Below, piece by piece: positions 34,651 to 43,023 of a stretch of 63,863 nt of DNA. The first letter of the stretch is position 1. Each line of letters opens with the position of its first letter. A program made the position numbers and the translations under genes. The DNA is taken from contig JACPIQ010000027.1 in NCBI GenBank assembly GCA_016188005.1, positions 1 through 63,863 of the forward strand. Direction: 5' to 3'. This DNA comes from Candidatus Rokuibacteriota bacterium. GTDB lineage: Bacteria > Methylomirabilota > Methylomirabilia > Rokubacteriales > CSP1-6. The notes below the pieces were generated by a model. That model worked only from the letters and a program-made list of their open reading frames with translations. It was not told the origin of the DNA and did no database searches.

Positions 34651-35913
34651 ATGATCCCGCCGATGCCGTTCCCCAGGATGGTGCGCGTCCGGCAGACCTT
34701 CCCGCGCCCCCGGCTGGCCGACATCCCCGGCGGTGTCCGTGCGGCTCTCGCTGCGGCGCGCCTGCCCATCAAGCCGGGCGACACGGTGGCGGTCGGCGCG
34801 GGCAGCCGCGGCATCGCCAACATCGACGTCATCGTCAAGGCGACGGTGAACTTCCTCCGCGACCTCGGCGCCCGTCCGTTCATCTTCCCGGCCATGGGAA
34901 GCCACGGAGGCGCCACCCCCGAGGGCCAGCGCGAGGTGCTCGCCCACTACGGCATCACGGAAGGCGCCATGGGCTGCGAGATCCGCGCCACCATGGAGGT
35001 CGTCCAGGTGGGCGAGGCCCTGGGGATGCCCGTGTGGCTCGACCGCATCGCCTCCGAGGCCGGCTGGATCGGGCTCGTCAACCGCGTCAAGCCCCACACC
35101 GACTTCAAGGGCAGCATCGAGTCCGGCCTCTTCAAGATGATGACCATCGGGCTCGGCAAGTGGCAGGGCGCCACCCAGTACCACCGGGCCAATGTCACCC
35201 ATGGCTACGAGACCGTGATCAGTGCCGTGGGGCGGGAGATGCTCGCCAGGGCGCGGATCGGCTTCGGGCTGGGCATCGTCGAGAACGGGTACGACGAGAC
35301 GGCGCGCGTGGAGGCCTTCAACGCCGCGGAGCTCGAGGCGGGAGAGCGCCGGCTCCTGAAGGACGCCCGGGACTGGATGGCGCGGCTGCCCTTCTCCCCC
35401 ATCGACGTGCTGGTGGTCGAGGCGATCGGCAAGAACATCTCCGGCGCCGGCATGGACACCAACGTGATCGGCCGCCCGTCCAACCCCCACGAACCGTTCC
35501 CGGCGGATCCCAAGATCCTCTGGATCGTGGCGCTCGACCTCACCGAGGAGAGCGGCGGCAACGCCACCGGCATCGGCAACGCCGACTTCACCACCCGGCG
35601 GCTCCGCGACAAGGTCGACTGGAAGAAGACGGCCATCAACTGCCTCACGGCCTGTGCCCCCAACGGGGCCAAGCTGCCGCTGGTCTTCGACTCCGACCGT
35701 GAGGCCGTGGAGAGCGCGCTCGACTGCATCGGCCTCACCCGGCCCGAGCAGGCGCGCGTCATCCGCGTCACGAACACCCTCGTCCTCGGCGAGATCGACT
35801 GCTCCGAGGCCTTCCTGCCGGAGATCGCCGCGCGCTCCGACCTGGAGGTCATCGGCCCGCCGCGCGCGCTTCCGTTCGACGCCGGCGGGCAGATCGTCCC
35901 GTTGGCGCCCTAA
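34651..35913 (+). CDS. LarA-like (DUF2088) protein, lactate racemase N-terminal family
   Basis: A protein of about 420 residues. FIFPAMGSHGGATPEGQREV and VGAGSRGIANIDVIV mark the DUF2088 N-terminal fold of LarA-type nickel-pincer racemases, and NRVKPHTDFKGSIESGLFKM looks like the substrate pocket. The C-terminal half differs from classic LarA, so racemase activity is not assured. Several in-frame ATGs (34651, 34663, 34678) are possible; none has a clear ribosome site. It directly precedes a TAXI TRAP system, which suggests it acts on the imported organic acid. Confidence 0.75.
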   Translation: MIPPMPFPRMVRVRQTFPRPRLADIPGGVRAALAAARLPIKPGDTVAVGAGSRGIANIDVIVKATVNFLRDLGARPFIFPAMGSHGGATPEGQREVLAHYGITEGAMGCEIRATMEVVQVGEALGMPVWLDRIASEAGWIGLVNRVKPHTDFKGSIESGLFKMMTIGLGKWQGATQYHRANVTHGYETVISAVGREMLARARIGFGLGIVENGYDETARVEAFNAAELEAGERRLLKDARDWMARLPFSPIDVLVVEAIGKNISGAGMDTNVIGRPSNPHEPFPADPKILWIVALDLTEESGGNATGIGNADFTTRRLRDKVDWKKTAINCLTACAPNGAKLPLVFDSDREAVESALDCIGLTRPEQARVIRVTNTLVLGEIDCSEAFLPEIAARSDLEVIGPPRALPFDAGGQIVPLAP

Positions 35914-35932
35914 CGAACAAGGAGACTCCGCC

Positions 35933-36913
35933 ATGCCTACTCGGGGGACACGCATCCTGTCGGTTCTGCTGGCGCTGGGGCTCAGCGGCGCGGCGCTCGT
36001 GGTGCCCGCCCAGGCCCAGCAGAAGGCGAACGTGGTGTTCTCGGCCGGCCCCACGGGGGGCTCGTGGACTCCCATGGCCGCGGCCACCGCGGACGTCGTC
36101 AGGAAGAAGTTCCCCGAGGTGGACGTCCAGGTGGAGCCGGGCGCGGCCCTGGTCAACATGGAGAAGATCCGCAACGACAAGGCAGACCTCGGCTGGTCCA
36201 TGACCACCGTGGTGGCCGACGCCCGCGCGGGGGCCGGCTCCTGGAAAGGCAAGCAGACGGACAAGCCTCTCCTGGTGGCCAACTACTATCCGAACGTCTG
36301 GCAGCTGGTCGTGCCGGCCGACTCGGACATCAAGCAGATCTCCGACCTCAAGGGAAAGCCGGTGGCGCTTCCGCCGCGTGGCAACACCAGTCTCGCCGAG
36401 GGGTGGGAGCTCCTGCTGCGCGTCCACGGGATGAAGCTCGACGACCTGGGCACCAAGAGCTACGGCTCCCTGACCGAGAACGTCGAGCTCATCAAGAACC
36501 GGCAGGCCGTGGCCATGGGGTGGTTCACCACCGTGCCCGCCTCCTTCGCCCTCGACCTCGGCTCCGCGCGCAAGATCCGGCTGCTGGCGGTCCCCGAGGA
36601 AAAGATCGCGGAGATGAAGAAGCTCAACGCGGGCTTCGTGCGTCACGTGGTCCTGAAGGGGGCCTACGCGGCCCAGGGGGTGGAGGCCGATGTGGTGACC
36701 ATCCAGGCGCCGACCATCCTCATCGCCTCGTCGAAGACCCCCGCGGAGGTGATCTACAAGATCACCAAGGCGATCGTCGAGGGGCGCGAGGCCTTCGGCA
36801 ACGTCACGGCGGCCATGAAGGGCGTGAGCGCCGGGCAGATGGCCGAGAGCTTCGGGCTTCCCCGCCACCCGGGGGCCGAGAGGTACTACCGGGAAGCCGG
36901 CCTGCTGAAGTAG
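35933..36913 (+). CDS. TAXI family TRAP transporter solute receptor
   Basis: A 326-residue periplasmic binding protein with a clear signal peptide ending at AQAQ. VFSAGPTGGSWTPMAAATAD is the TAXI-family substrate-binding start, and LPRHPGAERYYREAGLLK is the typical C-terminus. AAGGAG lies at ideal distance before the ATG. It belongs with the fused permease starting ten bases downstream. The ligand is not predictable; the preceding LarA-like gene hints at a hydroxy- or other carboxylic acid. Confidence 0.93.
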   Translation: MPTRGTRILSVLLALGLSGAALVVPAQAQQKANVVFSAGPTGGSWTPMAAATADVVRKKFPEVDVQVEPGAALVNMEKIRNDKADLGWSMTTVVADARAGAGSWKGKQTDKPLLVANYYPNVWQLVVPADSDIKQISDLKGKPVALPPRGNTSLAEGWELLLRVHGMKLDDLGTKSYGSLTENVELIKNRQAVAMGWFTTVPASFALDLGSARKIRLLAVPEEKIAEMKKLNAGFVRHVVLKGAYAAQGVEADVVTIQAPTILIASSKTPAEVIYKITKAIVEGREAFGNVTAAMKGVSAGQMAESFGLPRHPGAERYYREAGLLK

Positions 36914-36922
36914 CCGCGTCCG

Positions 36923-38812
36923 GTGCGCAAGCTCGCGGGCTACGCCGGGCTGGTGGTGGGCGTGGTGGGGGTGGCCATGTCCCTCTACCACCTCCACGCC
37001 CGGCTCACGACGGCGGCGCCCGATAGCCTCGCCCTCAGGATCATCACGCTGGCCTTCAGCCTCACCCTGGCCTTCCTGCTCTTCCCCCGGAAGGCCGGCG
37101 GCAGCCCCGAGCGGATCCCCTGGAGCGACCTCGCCCTGGCGGCGCTCTCGCTGGCTTGCGTGGGCTACCTCTTCGCAAACTACCAGTACGTGACGACCCG
37201 GATGCCCACAGCGGAGCCCCTGAGCCGGGCCGACATGATCGTCGCAGCAGTCGGCACGCTCCTGGTGCTCGAGGCGACGCGCCGGACCATCGGCCTCGCC
37301 CTGCCCGTGGTGGCCCTCGGGTTCATCGCCTACGGGCTCGCCGGCCCGTGGCTCCCCGGCGGGCTCGGGCACCGGGGGCTGTCGCTCGAGATCCTCCTCG
37401 ACCAGACGTACTTCACCACCGAGGGCATCTTCGGGATCCCCATCGGGGTCGCGGGCACCTACGTCATCCTGTTCATCATCTTCGGCGCCTTCCTGGAGAA
37501 GTCGGGCGCCGGCCAGTTCTTCATGCACTTCGCCAACGCCATCGCCGGCGGCTCCCGGGGCGGCCCCGGCAAGGTGGCGGTGGTGTCCTCCAGCCTCTTC
37601 GGCACCATCTCGGGGTCGGCCGTGGCCAATGTCATGGTGGACGGCTGGCTCACCATCCCCATGATGAAGCGGACGGGGTTCAAGCCGGAGGCGGCGGCGG
37701 CCATCGAGGCGGTGGCGTCCACGGGCGGCCAGATCATGCCGCCCATCATGGGAGCCGCCGCGTTCGTGATGGCGGAGTTCCTGGGGGTGTCCTACGGGCA
37801 GGTGATGATCGCCGCGGCGATCCCGGCTCTCTTCTACTACGGCGCGCTCTTCGCCGCGATCCACTTCAACGCGATCCGGAGCGGGCTCCGGGGGATCCCG
37901 CGCGAGGAGCTCCCGATCCTGGGCCACATCATCATGCGGCAGGGGCACCTGTTCATCCCGCTCCTGATCATCTTCGCGCTGCTGGTGCAGGGATACACGG
38001 CCACGTACGCCGCGATCATCTCCACGGCCTCCGTGCTGGTCCTGTCGTGGGTGAGGCCCGAGTCCCGCGTCACCCCCCGCCGGGCCATCGAGGCCCTCCA
38101 GGACGGGGCCTTCCAGACGGTGCCCGTGGCCATGGCCACGGCCTCCGCCGGCGTCGTGATCGGCGTGATCCTCCAGACCGGGCTCGCGATCCGGTTCACC
38201 AGCTTCCTCGTGAGCGTCGCCGGCGGCAGCCTGCTGATCGCGCTGGCGATCACGATGATCGCCGGTGTCATCCTCGGCATGGGCATGCCGACCACGCCGG
38301 CCTACATCATGCAGGCGGCGCTGCTGATCCCGGCGCTGATCAAGCTCGGAGTCGCCCCCATGGCGGCCCACATGTTCGCCTTCTACTTCTCGTGCCTGTC
38401 GGCCGTGACGCCGCCCGTGGCGCTGGCCGTGTACGCTGCGGCGTCCATCAGCAAGTCGGGCCTGTGGGGCTCCGGCTGGCAGGCCGTGAAGTTCGCCGCG
38501 GCGGGCTTCATCGTGCCCTTCTTCTTCGTCTACTCGCCCCCGCTCCTCTTCTCGGGCTCCTGGGAGGAGATCCTGCTGGCGGTGGTGACCGGAGGCGTCG
38601 GGGTCGTGGCGCTGGCCGCGGGCCTGGAGGGCTACTTCATCCGCACCGCCCACTGGTGGGAACGCGTCCTGTTCATCGCCGCCGCCGTCATGCTGATCAA
38701 GCCCGGCCTGTACACCGACCTGGCGGGGCTCGGGCTGCTGCTGGTCGCGCTGGGGCTGCAGCGGCTGCGGCCCCGGAGCGCGGTGGCGCTGGCGGTGGGA
38801 TCGCCCCCGTGA
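36923..38812 (+). CDS. fused TRAP transporter permease, TAXI type (DctQ-DctM fusion)
   Basis: A 629-residue membrane protein with about 16-18 hydrophobic helices. The N-terminal four-helix part corresponds to DctQ and the remainder to DctM. Family signatures are VVSSSLFGTISGSAVANVM and VASTGGQIMPPIMGAAAFVM, with the second repeat TMIAGVILGMGMPTTPAYIM. These two loops form the ion and substrate path of the elevator domain. A GTG start is used. Its stop overlaps the start of a 31-codon ORF. Confidence 0.94.
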   Translation: MRKLAGYAGLVVGVVGVAMSLYHLHARLTTAAPDSLALRIITLAFSLTLAFLLFPRKAGGSPERIPWSDLALAALSLACVGYLFANYQYVTTRMPTAEPLSRADMIVAAVGTLLVLEATRRTIGLALPVVALGFIAYGLAGPWLPGGLGHRGLSLEILLDQTYFTTEGIFGIPIGVAGTYVILFIIFGAFLEKSGAGQFFMHFANAIAGGSRGGPGKVAVVSSSLFGTISGSAVANVMVDGWLTIPMMKRTGFKPEAAAAIEAVASTGGQIMPPIMGAAAFVMAEFLGVSYGQVMIAAAIPALFYYGALFAAIHFNAIRSGLRGIPREELPILGHIIMRQGHLFIPLLIIFALLVQGYTATYAAIISTASVLVLSWVRPESRVTPRRAIEALQDGAFQTVPVAMATASAGVVIGVILQTGLAIRFTSFLVSVAGGSLLIALAITMIAGVILGMGMPTTPAYIMQAALLIPALIKLGVAPMAAHMFAFYFSCLSAVTPPVALAVYAAASISKSGLWGSGWQAVKFAAAGFIVPFFFVYSPPLLFSGSWEEILLAVVTGGVGVVALAAGLEGYFIRTAHWWERVLFIAAAVMLIKPGLYTDLAGLGLLLVALGLQRLRPRSAVALAVGSPP

Positions 38813-38904
38813 GCCGCGCGGCCCTGGCGGCCCTCACCCTCATCGCGGCGGCGCTGCTGTGCGGGACCGTCGCCTACGGTATCCTGCGCCTCTACGCGTA
38901 CTGA
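38809..38904 (+). CDS. 31-residue membrane miniprotein coupled to TRAP permease
   Basis: GTG at 38809 overlaps the permease TGA (GTGA) and opens a 31-codon frame: a basic start, a single hydrophobic helix (ALAALTLIAAALLCGTVAYG) and an aromatic basic end (LRLYAY). The coupling by overlap, the same device used by other gene pairs here, and the clean membrane helix support a real small subunit. No known family was recognised. The next gene begins 70 bases later, so this is the last gene of the transporter unit. Confidence 0.55.
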   Translation: MSRAALAALTLIAAALLCGTVAYGILRLYAY

Positions 38905-38974
38905 CGGGCCGCCGTGACGCTTCAGCTCCCGCTCGTGCCGCTCCCCTGAGGGCCGGCGGCGCATCCCGAGGGCG

Positions 38975-39553
38975 ATGGGCACCTCCGATCCGCCGACCCC
39001 CCCGCCGGAGGCGATCCCGCGGGAATTCGACCGCCAGGTCGTCCTCAGGGACGGGGCGCGTGTCTGGCTCCGCGCTATCCGTCCCGACGACGAGGCGCGC
39101 CTGGTGGACCTGTACGGCCGGCTGAGCCACCACACCGCCTACCAGCGCTTCTTCACGGTGCTGAAGCGCCTGCCGCCCGACTGGGCCCACTTCTTCGCCA
39201 ACGTGGACTACCGGAAGCGGATGGCGCTGGTGGCCGAGCACGAGCATGAGGGCCGGCTCGAGCTGATCGGGGTGGGCCGCTACGAGCCGGCCGACGAGGC
39301 GGCCACTGCCGAGGTGGCCTTCGTGGTGCAGGACGGCTGGCAGGGGAGGGGCCTCGGGGCCGTCCTCCTCGACGACGTCACGCGGGCGGGCGAGGCGCGC
39401 GGCGTGCTCCGCTTCCGCGCCTTCGTCCTCGCCGACAACGACCGGATGCTGGATCTCCTGACGCGCTTCACCGACGTCCTGGAGCGCAAGCTGGAGGACG
39501 GTGTCGTGAGCCTCGTCTTCAGGCGACAGCCCGCTCCGCCGCCAACCGGCTGA
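38975..39553 (+). CDS. GNAT family N-acetyltransferase
   Basis: A 192-residue GNAT protein. RDGARVWLRAIRPDDEARLV is the domain start typical of Pat-like protein-lysine acetyltransferases, and VQDGWQGRGLGAVLLDDVTR is the acetyl-CoA pyrophosphate-binding loop. It lacks a cNMP domain and the acyl-CoA ligase module found in some relatives. The C-terminus after residue 160 is weakly conserved. It has no obvious functional tie to its neighbours; substrate unknown. Confidence 0.85.
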   Translation: MGTSDPPTPPPEAIPREFDRQVVLRDGARVWLRAIRPDDEARLVDLYGRLSHHTAYQRFFTVLKRLPPDWAHFFANVDYRKRMALVAEHEHEGRLELIGVGRYEPADEAATAEVAFVVQDGWQGRGLGAVLLDDVTRAGEARGVLRFRAFVLADNDRMLDLLTRFTDVLERKLEDGVVSLVFRRQPAPPPTG

Positions 39554-39568
39554 GCGCGGGGCGGCCCG

Positions 39569-40087
39569 TCAGAGCAGCTTTTCCATGATCAGGGTGTCCA
39601 CCCACTTGCCGTCGAGCATTCCCTGTTCGCGGTAGATCCCGACCCGTCTGAAGCCGAGCCGCTCGTAGAGGGCCACGCCCGACTCGTTGAACGGGAAGGT
39701 CGAGAGCACCATCTTGTGGTAGCCGATCTCCCGCGCCAGCTCGACCAGCCGCTCGAGGAGCCGATGGCCCACACCCCGGCCGCGCCACCCCCGGTCGACG
39801 TACACGGAGAAGTCGGCCACGTGCTCGTAGGCCTTGCGCGAGTTGAACTGGTTGAGGCTGCCCCAGCCGATGGTGAGCGGGGACCGGGCACCCTCGGGCG
39901 CGAGGACCTCGGCCACGATCACGGGGTGGCGGCGGCTTCGCGAGGCCATCCAGTGTCGTCGCTCGGCCGGCGTGCGCAGCTCGGTCTCGAGGGTCGCGAT
40001 GCGGTCCTCGATCCCCTGGTTGTAGATGAGGCAGATGGCCTCCGCATCTGCCTCGGTGGCGGGGCGCACGCTGACTGCGGGGCTCAC
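39569..40087 (-). CDS. GNAT acetyltransferase, phosphinothricin-acetyltransferase-like
   Basis: A 172-residue GNAT enzyme. VRPATEADAEAICLIYNQGI at the start, WRGRGVGHRLLERLVELARE for acetyl-CoA binding and the late FNESGVALYERLGFRRVGI match the PAT/Pat-like (MddA, YncA) group that acetylates amino-acid analogues such as methionine sulfoximine. The GTG start overlaps the upstream epimerase stop (GTGA). The substrate is inferred only from family. Confidence 0.85.
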   Translation of the reverse strand: MSPAVSVRPATEADAEAICLIYNQGIEDRIATLETELRTPAERRHWMASRSRRHPVIVAEVLAPEGARSPLTIGWGSLNQFNSRKAYEHVADFSVYVDRGWRGRGVGHRLLERLVELAREIGYHKMVLSTFPFNESGVALYERLGFRRVGIYREQGMLDGKWVDTLIMEKLL

Positions 40088-41067
40088 CGGGCCGGCTCCA
40101 GCTCCCGCGCATCGAGACGGCCCGAGCCGGCCAGCGCCGCGAACTCGTCCAGCGTCTTCCTGATGCCCTCGCGGAGCCCCGTCCGGGGGCGGGGCCCGAG
40201 GTCGCGCTGGTAGCCCGTGTCGGCCAGCTCCTCGGGAAAGGGCATCTGTCGCTCCACGTGAGAGAGCCGTCCCCTGGCCTGGGGCCAGGCCTCCTCGATC
40301 ATGCGCACGACGTCCGCGATCCTGGCCGACTCGCCGTGGAGGTTGTACACCCGGGCGCCGTCCAGCGTCGAGCCGGCTCCGGCGAGGCAGGCCTGGGCCA
40401 CGTCGTCCGTGTAGACGAGATCTGTGGCGCCGCCCCAGCGGATCTCGAAGGACCGCCCCAGGACGGCGGCCTTCATGGCGAGCGTCGGGTCGGCGGTGAG
40501 ACCGAAGTCGCGTCCGGGCCCGTATACCGACAGCGGACGGAAGCCAATGGAGGCGATCCGATGCTCCTCCCAGTAGATGCGGGCTGTCTCCTCGTTGGCG
40601 ACCTTGTAGACGCCGTAATGCGTGGCGGGCTTCGGCGGGGAGTCGTCGGAGAGGGGCCCGGGCCCGTAGAGGTGCGGCGGCCCGAACACGGCGGCCGAGG
40701 AGAAGTACGTGACGCGGCGCACCCGGTCCCGATGCACCTTGGCCGCCTCGAAGACGTTGGCCGTCCCCACCACGTTGACGAGCGCCCCCCCCGAGGGATC
40801 CTGCCGGCAGAGCGGCACCTGCCAGGCGGCCAGATGGATGATGCGCGTGATGCCGTGGTCGCCCACGGCCCGGATGAGGGCGTCGCGGTCCGCGATGTTC
40901 CCTCGCACGAGGACCACCTCGGCGAGCCGCTCGGGCCCCACGACCAGGCGCAGGCGCCACGGGTCATCGCCGAGGTCGTAGCCCACCGGGTGCTCGCCCG
41001 CGGCCAGCAGCCGCTTGATGACCCATGCTCCGATGCATCCGAGTGCGCCCGTCACCAGCGTCGCCAT
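40084..41067 (-). CDS. NAD-dependent epimerase/dehydratase family protein
   Basis: A 327-residue extended SDR. The N-terminal GALGCIGAWVIKRLL binds NAD, the HLAAWQVP and YFSSAAVFG strands are typical, and the catalytic YxxxK is in THYGVYKVANE with serine in FSSAAVFG. It resembles nucleotide-sugar epimerases but carries no clear sugar-nucleotide signature, so the substrate is open. It is co-transcribed with the GNAT gene that overlaps its stop. Confidence 0.88.
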   Translation of the reverse strand: MATLVTGALGCIGAWVIKRLLAAGEHPVGYDLGDDPWRLRLVVGPERLAEVVLVRGNIADRDALIRAVGDHGITRIIHLAAWQVPLCRQDPSGGALVNVVGTANVFEAAKVHRDRVRRVTYFSSAAVFGPPHLYGPGPLSDDSPPKPATHYGVYKVANEETARIYWEEHRIASIGFRPLSVYGPGRDFGLTADPTLAMKAAVLGRSFEIRWGGATDLVYTDDVAQACLAGAGSTLDGARVYNLHGESARIADVVRMIEEAWPQARGRLSHVERQMPFPEELADTGYQRDLGPRPRTGLREGIRKTLDEFAALAGSGRLDARELEPAR

Positions 41068-41228
41068 CTTTCCTCCACATGGGGCGGGCGCGCGGGCTTC
41101 CCTCGGGCCCGCCCCCGCCGGATTCTCGCCCCCGCCTGACGTTCACGCGGCGCGCGGCGCTCCGACCCGTCGCGCGGGGCCGGACGCGGTCAGGCGCTGG
41201 CACGGTGCCTCCGCCGCGCCATTTTGGG

Positions 41229-41234
41229 TATAAT
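41229..41234 (+). promoter_or_regulatory. methyltransferase -10 element, suggests leaderless transcript
   Basis: TATAAT preceded by TTTGGG. Transcription would start near 41241-41242, where an in-frame GTG lies, so the mRNA may be leaderless or nearly so. No convincing -35 box. Confidence 0.55.
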
Positions 41235-41241
41235 GCGGCTC

Positions 41242-41970
41242 GTGTTCGACAGCAAGCGGTTCTTCGAGGAGTCGTGGCCCAAGGTCTCCCAGGGCTTCGA
41301 GTCCGAGGCCGACGCCGAGGCGGAGATCGCCTGGATCGTCGGGCACGCGCGGCCGCCCGCCGCCGGCCGAGTGCTCGACGCCCCCTGCGGCTTCGGGCGT
41401 CACTCGCTTGCTCTGGCGCGGCGGGGCTTCGCCGTCACGGGCGTGGACCTGAGCGAGACCGAGCTGGCCCGCGCCCGGGAGCGGGCCGCGGCAGCGGGCG
41501 TGACGCTCCGGCTCGTGCAGCAGGACATGCGCGACATGGACTTCTCGGCGGAGTTCGACCTCGCCCTCAACCTCTTCTCGAGCATCGGTTACTTCTCGGA
41601 CGACGAGGACCGCCTGCTGCTGGACCGGTTCTGCCTCGCGCTCAAGCCCGGCGGAACCTTCGTGCTCGACACGCGGAACCGCGACCACTTCATCCGGAGC
41701 TGCGCCGCGGAGGAGACCTACTCCCTGCCGGCCGGCAGGGTCACCATCAAGAACCGCATCGATCTCACGACGAGCCGGGTCCACGGCGAGTGGTGGCTCG
41801 AGGATGGACACCGCTGCCTGGGCGAGACCGAGCTCCGCCTCTACGCGGCCCACGAGCTCTACCGCATGCTGCGCCCCGAGCGCTGGTCACGGGTCGAGCT
41901 GTTCGGCGGTCTCGACGGCCGGCGCTTCGAGCTCGACTCCGCCCGCCTCGTCCTCGTTGCCACGAAATAA
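41242..41970 (+). CDS. SAM-dependent class I methyltransferase
   Basis: About 242 residues. Motif I VLDAPCGFGRHSLALARRGF and the following VTGVDLSETEL bind S-adenosylmethionine. LALNLFSSIGYFSDDEDRLL is the post-motif II region, and GGTFVLDTRNRDHFI is motif III-like. The start is placed at GTG 41242 because a perfect -10 hexamer overlaps the more upstream ATG at 41233; either would give the same domain. It precedes the hydroxyacid dehydrogenase by 21 bases. Methyl acceptor unknown. Confidence 0.85.
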   Translation: MFDSKRFFEESWPKVSQGFESEADAEAEIAWIVGHARPPAAGRVLDAPCGFGRHSLALARRGFAVTGVDLSETELARARERAAAAGVTLRLVQQDMRDMDFSAEFDLALNLFSSIGYFSDDEDRLLLDRFCLALKPGGTFVLDTRNRDHFIRSCAAEETYSLPAGRVTIKNRIDLTTSRVHGEWWLEDGHRCLGETELRLYAAHELYRMLRPERWSRVELFGGLDGRRFELDSARLVLVATK

Positions 41971-41991
41971 CTCCACAACCCTGGGAGCCAT

Positions 41992-42972
41992 ATGAAACCG
42001 CTCGTCGTCGTCGGTGGCGCCATTCATCCGGACGGGATCGCACAGCTCGAGACCGAGGCCCGCGTCGTCGTCACCGAGGAGACCAGCGAGGCGGGGATGG
42101 TCCGCGCCGCCAGGGAGGCCGAGGGGATCCTCTTCCGGATCAAGCCCCCCTGCAGCCGGTCGCTCATGGCGGCCTGCGCCCGGCTCAAGGTCGTCGGGCG
42201 TTACGGCGTGGGGCTCGACACCGTGGATCTCCCCGCGGCGACCGAGCTGGGCATTGCCGTCGTGCATGCGCCGGGATCCAACTCCGACTCCGTGGCCGAG
42301 CACGCCCTCATGCTGATCCTGGCCTGCGCCAAGCGGACCATCGTGCTGGACCGCATGACCCGCAAGTCGGACTGGTCGCCCGCCCGCTGGGAAGGGCTGA
42401 CCGAGATCAAGGGCCTGACCCTCGGCATCATCGGCGTGGGGAACATCGGCCGGCGCGTGGCGCGGCTCGGCGCGGCCTTCGGGCTGCGTGTCCTGGGCTA
42501 CGACCCCTACGTGGCGCCCGATGAGCTGCGCGCCCGGGGCGCCGAGCCCGTGCCGGATCTGGCCACGCTCCTGCGCCAGGCCGACATCGTGACCTGCCAC
42601 ACGCCCCACACGCCCGAGACGCACCACATGATCAACGCCACGACCGTCGCCCAGATGAAGGACGGCGTCATCTTCATCAACACCTCGCGCGGCAAGACCC
42701 AGGACGAGGGCGCGCTGCTGGCGGGACTCGGCAGCGGCAAGATCCGCGCGGCCGGCCTCGACGTGTTCGAGGAGGAGCCGGTGTCCTCGGACAACCCGCT
42801 GCTCCAGCTCGACAACGTCGTGGTCAGCTCGCACATCGCCGGCGTCACCGAGCAGGCGCACCGCAGCATCGGGCTCCAGGTGACGGCCGAGATGCTGCGC
42901 GTGCTGCGCGGCGAGCGGCCCACCGTCCTGGGCAACCCCGACCTCTGGCCGAAGCTCGCCCACCTCAGGTAA
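41992..42972 (+). CDS. D-2-hydroxyacid dehydrogenase family protein
   Basis: A 326-residue D-isomer hydroxyacid dehydrogenase. NAD-binding GIIGVGNIGRRVARLGAAFG, then FINTSRGKTQDEGAL, DVFEEEPVS and the catalytic histidine in VVSSHIAGVT. The catalytic arginine and glutamate of the family are expected in NTSRGK and FEEEPV. It is like phosphoglycerate dehydrogenase without its regulatory ACT domain, so serine synthesis or a different hydroxyacid are both possible. Confidence 0.88.
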   Translation: MKPLVVVGGAIHPDGIAQLETEARVVVTEETSEAGMVRAAREAEGILFRIKPPCSRSLMAACARLKVVGRYGVGLDTVDLPAATELGIAVVHAPGSNSDSVAEHALMLILACAKRTIVLDRMTRKSDWSPARWEGLTEIKGLTLGIIGVGNIGRRVARLGAAFGLRVLGYDPYVAPDELRARGAEPVPDLATLLRQADIVTCHTPHTPETHHMINATTVAQMKDGVIFINTSRGKTQDEGALLAGLGSGKIRAAGLDVFEEEPVSSDNPLLQLDNVVVSSHIAGVTEQAHRSIGLQVTAEMLRVLRGERPTVLGNPDLWPKLAHLR

Positions 42973-43023
42973 GCAGCGACAACAGGTGCGGGGGCCCTCC
43001 CACTCCCGCGCCGGGAGGGGCCC

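Noticed and set aside
36050-38900. Long alternative-frame ORFs antisense or out of frame to the TRAP genes
   Set aside because: They are products of very high GC and third-position bias. They lack family features and mirror the coding genes.
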